From positions 1 to 6,246 of the forward strand of contig JACRKM010000060.1 in NCBI GenBank assembly GCA_016219765.1: a stretch of 6,246 nucleotides of DNA. Direction: 5' to 3'. This document shows, piece after piece, positions 5,333-6,246 of the stretch (position 1 is the stretch's first letter; every line of letters begins with the position of its first letter). The position numbers and the translations under genes were made by a program. The notes under the pieces were generated by a model. It worked only from the letters and a program-made list of their open reading frames with translations, was not told the origin of the DNA and did not search any database. The DNA is from Candidatus Woesearchaeota archaeon (lineage in GTDB: Archaea; Nanobdellota; Nanobdellia; Woesearchaeales; UBA11576).

Positions 5333-6246
5333 ATGCCCATACGTAAAAAAGAAGCGTCAGCAGCGCCTGCTTCTGCACAAATTACACCATCAGAACCGAG
5401 CCAAAGTTCTTCACAAGAAACGCCAGTTAACTCGAGTGGACGACTTTCTTGGACAAGCGGCCTTGATACTGCACGGCCCATCTTGCAAGTCAAAGGCATC
5501 TCAAAACGCTTCAAGAAAAAAAAAGTCCTCGAGAGCATCTCGTTTGATGTATATCAGCGCGACATTTTTGGTATAATTGGTATGAGCGGTTCTGGAAAGA
5601 CCACTCTTTTTCGTATGCTGCTCGGATTCGACCATCCTGACGAGGGGGATATTCAAGTGCAACAGGCAGTCCTTGCAAAACGACACAAGAATGCTCCGCT
5701 GTCAGAAGAAATGCTGTCGGTATTCAAGTATCCGATGCGGGTCCAGACGCGATTTGGTTTTGCCGCACAACTTCCCTCATTTTACGATCACTTGACTGCT
5801 GAAGAAAACATTGACTTTTATGCGCAACTGTACGGTTTACCAACAAGAGTCAGGGAGGAAAATAAGCAGCGGCTCTTGGAGTTGACCGGTCTTGTTGCCG
5901 AGCGAGACACGCTGGCAGCCCATCTTTCAGGCGGCATGCAGCGCCGCCTTGACATTGCGTGCGCGCTCATCCACAACCCACGAATACTGCTGCTTGATGA
6001 GCCTACATCCGACCTTGATCCGATCATTCGCCGTCAGATCTGGAGTATGATCCGCAAGATCAATGAGCAAGGCACTACCGTTATCGTTTCCTCACACATC
6101 CTTGAAGAAGTTGAGCAATTGTGCACAAAAATCGCAATCCTGCACGACCGCAAGGTGCTTGGATATGGAACATTCGATGAGCTCAAGGCCTTGTTTGCAA
6201 GAAAGCAGGAAGTTCATATCCGCTCGCGTCCAGGAAATTTCCAGAA
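5333..6246 (+). CDS. ABC transporter ATP-binding protein, C terminus outside the window
   Basis: This is the ATPase subunit of an ABC transporter, most like ABC-2 type exporter ATPases, which power a separate membrane permease; the substrate is unknown. 304 residues are visible with no stop. The nucleotide-binding domain starts near residue 50 (ILQVKGISKRF). Walker A is GMSGSGKTT (83-91), the Q-loop Gln is 146 (FAAQLPSFY), the signature is LSGGM (198-202), Walker B is ILLLDE (218-223), the D-loop is SDLD (226-229) and the switch His is 255. All catalytic residues are present. Two oddities: about 48 Ser/Ala/Pro/Gln-rich residues precede the domain, and the stretch between GDIQV (105-109) and the Q-loop is longer than usual. 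No membrane segment is visible in this part. The ATG is supported by the TATA box 25 nt upstream. A permease gene would be expected beyond the right edge. Confidence 0.92.
   Translation, partial: MPIRKKEASAAPASAQITPSEPSQSSSQETPVNSSGRLSWTSGLDTARPILQVKGISKRFKKKKVLESISFDVYQRDIFGIIGMSGSGKTTLFRMLLGFDHPDEGDIQVQQAVLAKRHKNAPLSEEMLSVFKYPMRVQTRFGFAAQLPSFYDHLTAEENIDFYAQLYGLPTRVREENKQRLLELTGLVAERDTLAAHLSGGMQRRLDIACALIHNPRILLLDEPTSDLDPIIRRQIWSMIRKINEQGTTVIVSSHILEEVEQLCTKIAILHDRKVLGYGTFDELKALFARKQEVHIRSRPGNFQ

Overview
The window looks archaeal. SRP54 has the archaeal form of the protein. TATA-box promoters precede the divergent genes, and one of them sits so close to its ATG that the transcript should be leaderless. 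The remaining genes (class II asparagine synthetase, PHP-family metal hydrolase, protein-isoaspartate methyltransferase, ABC ATPase) fit many archaea. The style of the SRP54, asparagine synthetase and ABC proteins suggests a DPANN-type lineage such as Woesearchaeota or Pacearchaeota. That placement is a guess from memory of such proteins and was not searched.

Layout: four genes run on the minus strand in the order srp54 (5168-3780), asnB (3765-2200), a PHP-domain hydrolase (2149-1250) and pcm (804-118). The first three are tightly spaced: 14 nt between srp54 and asnB, and 50 nt between asnB and the PHP gene. They could share a transcript that starts at a TATA box near 5230. A divergent ABC transporter ATPase starts at 5333 on the plus strand and runs off the right edge. 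The 164 bp between the divergent starts holds both promoters, a small inverted repeat and a short tandem repeat.

Two things are unexpected. First, the PHP gene stops at a TGA, but the same frame continues open for 54 protein-like codons (1249-1088) with no usable start codon of its own. This suggests a disrupted or read-through C-terminal tail. Second, between that tail and pcm lies a compact element of about 236 bp (830-1065). Its ends form a long two-part inverted repeat (13 bp, then 19 of 20 bp), and much of its interior consists of smaller hairpins. One internal hairpin has a relative at the extreme left edge of the window (9-34): flanking bases are identical and the stem bases have changed in compensating pairs. 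A near-identical 14-base AT-rich direct repeat flanks the large element. It is either an unrecognised structured RNA or a small non-autonomous mobile element. I recognised no known family, and it is the main candidate for something undescribed here.

Functionally the genes are housekeeping: membrane targeting of proteins (SRP54), asparagine synthesis (AsnB), repair of aged proteins (Pcm), a probable phosphoesterase, and ATP-driven transport. Nothing in the sequence shows that they form one pathway. I saw no tRNA, rRNA, CRISPR array or transposase gene.
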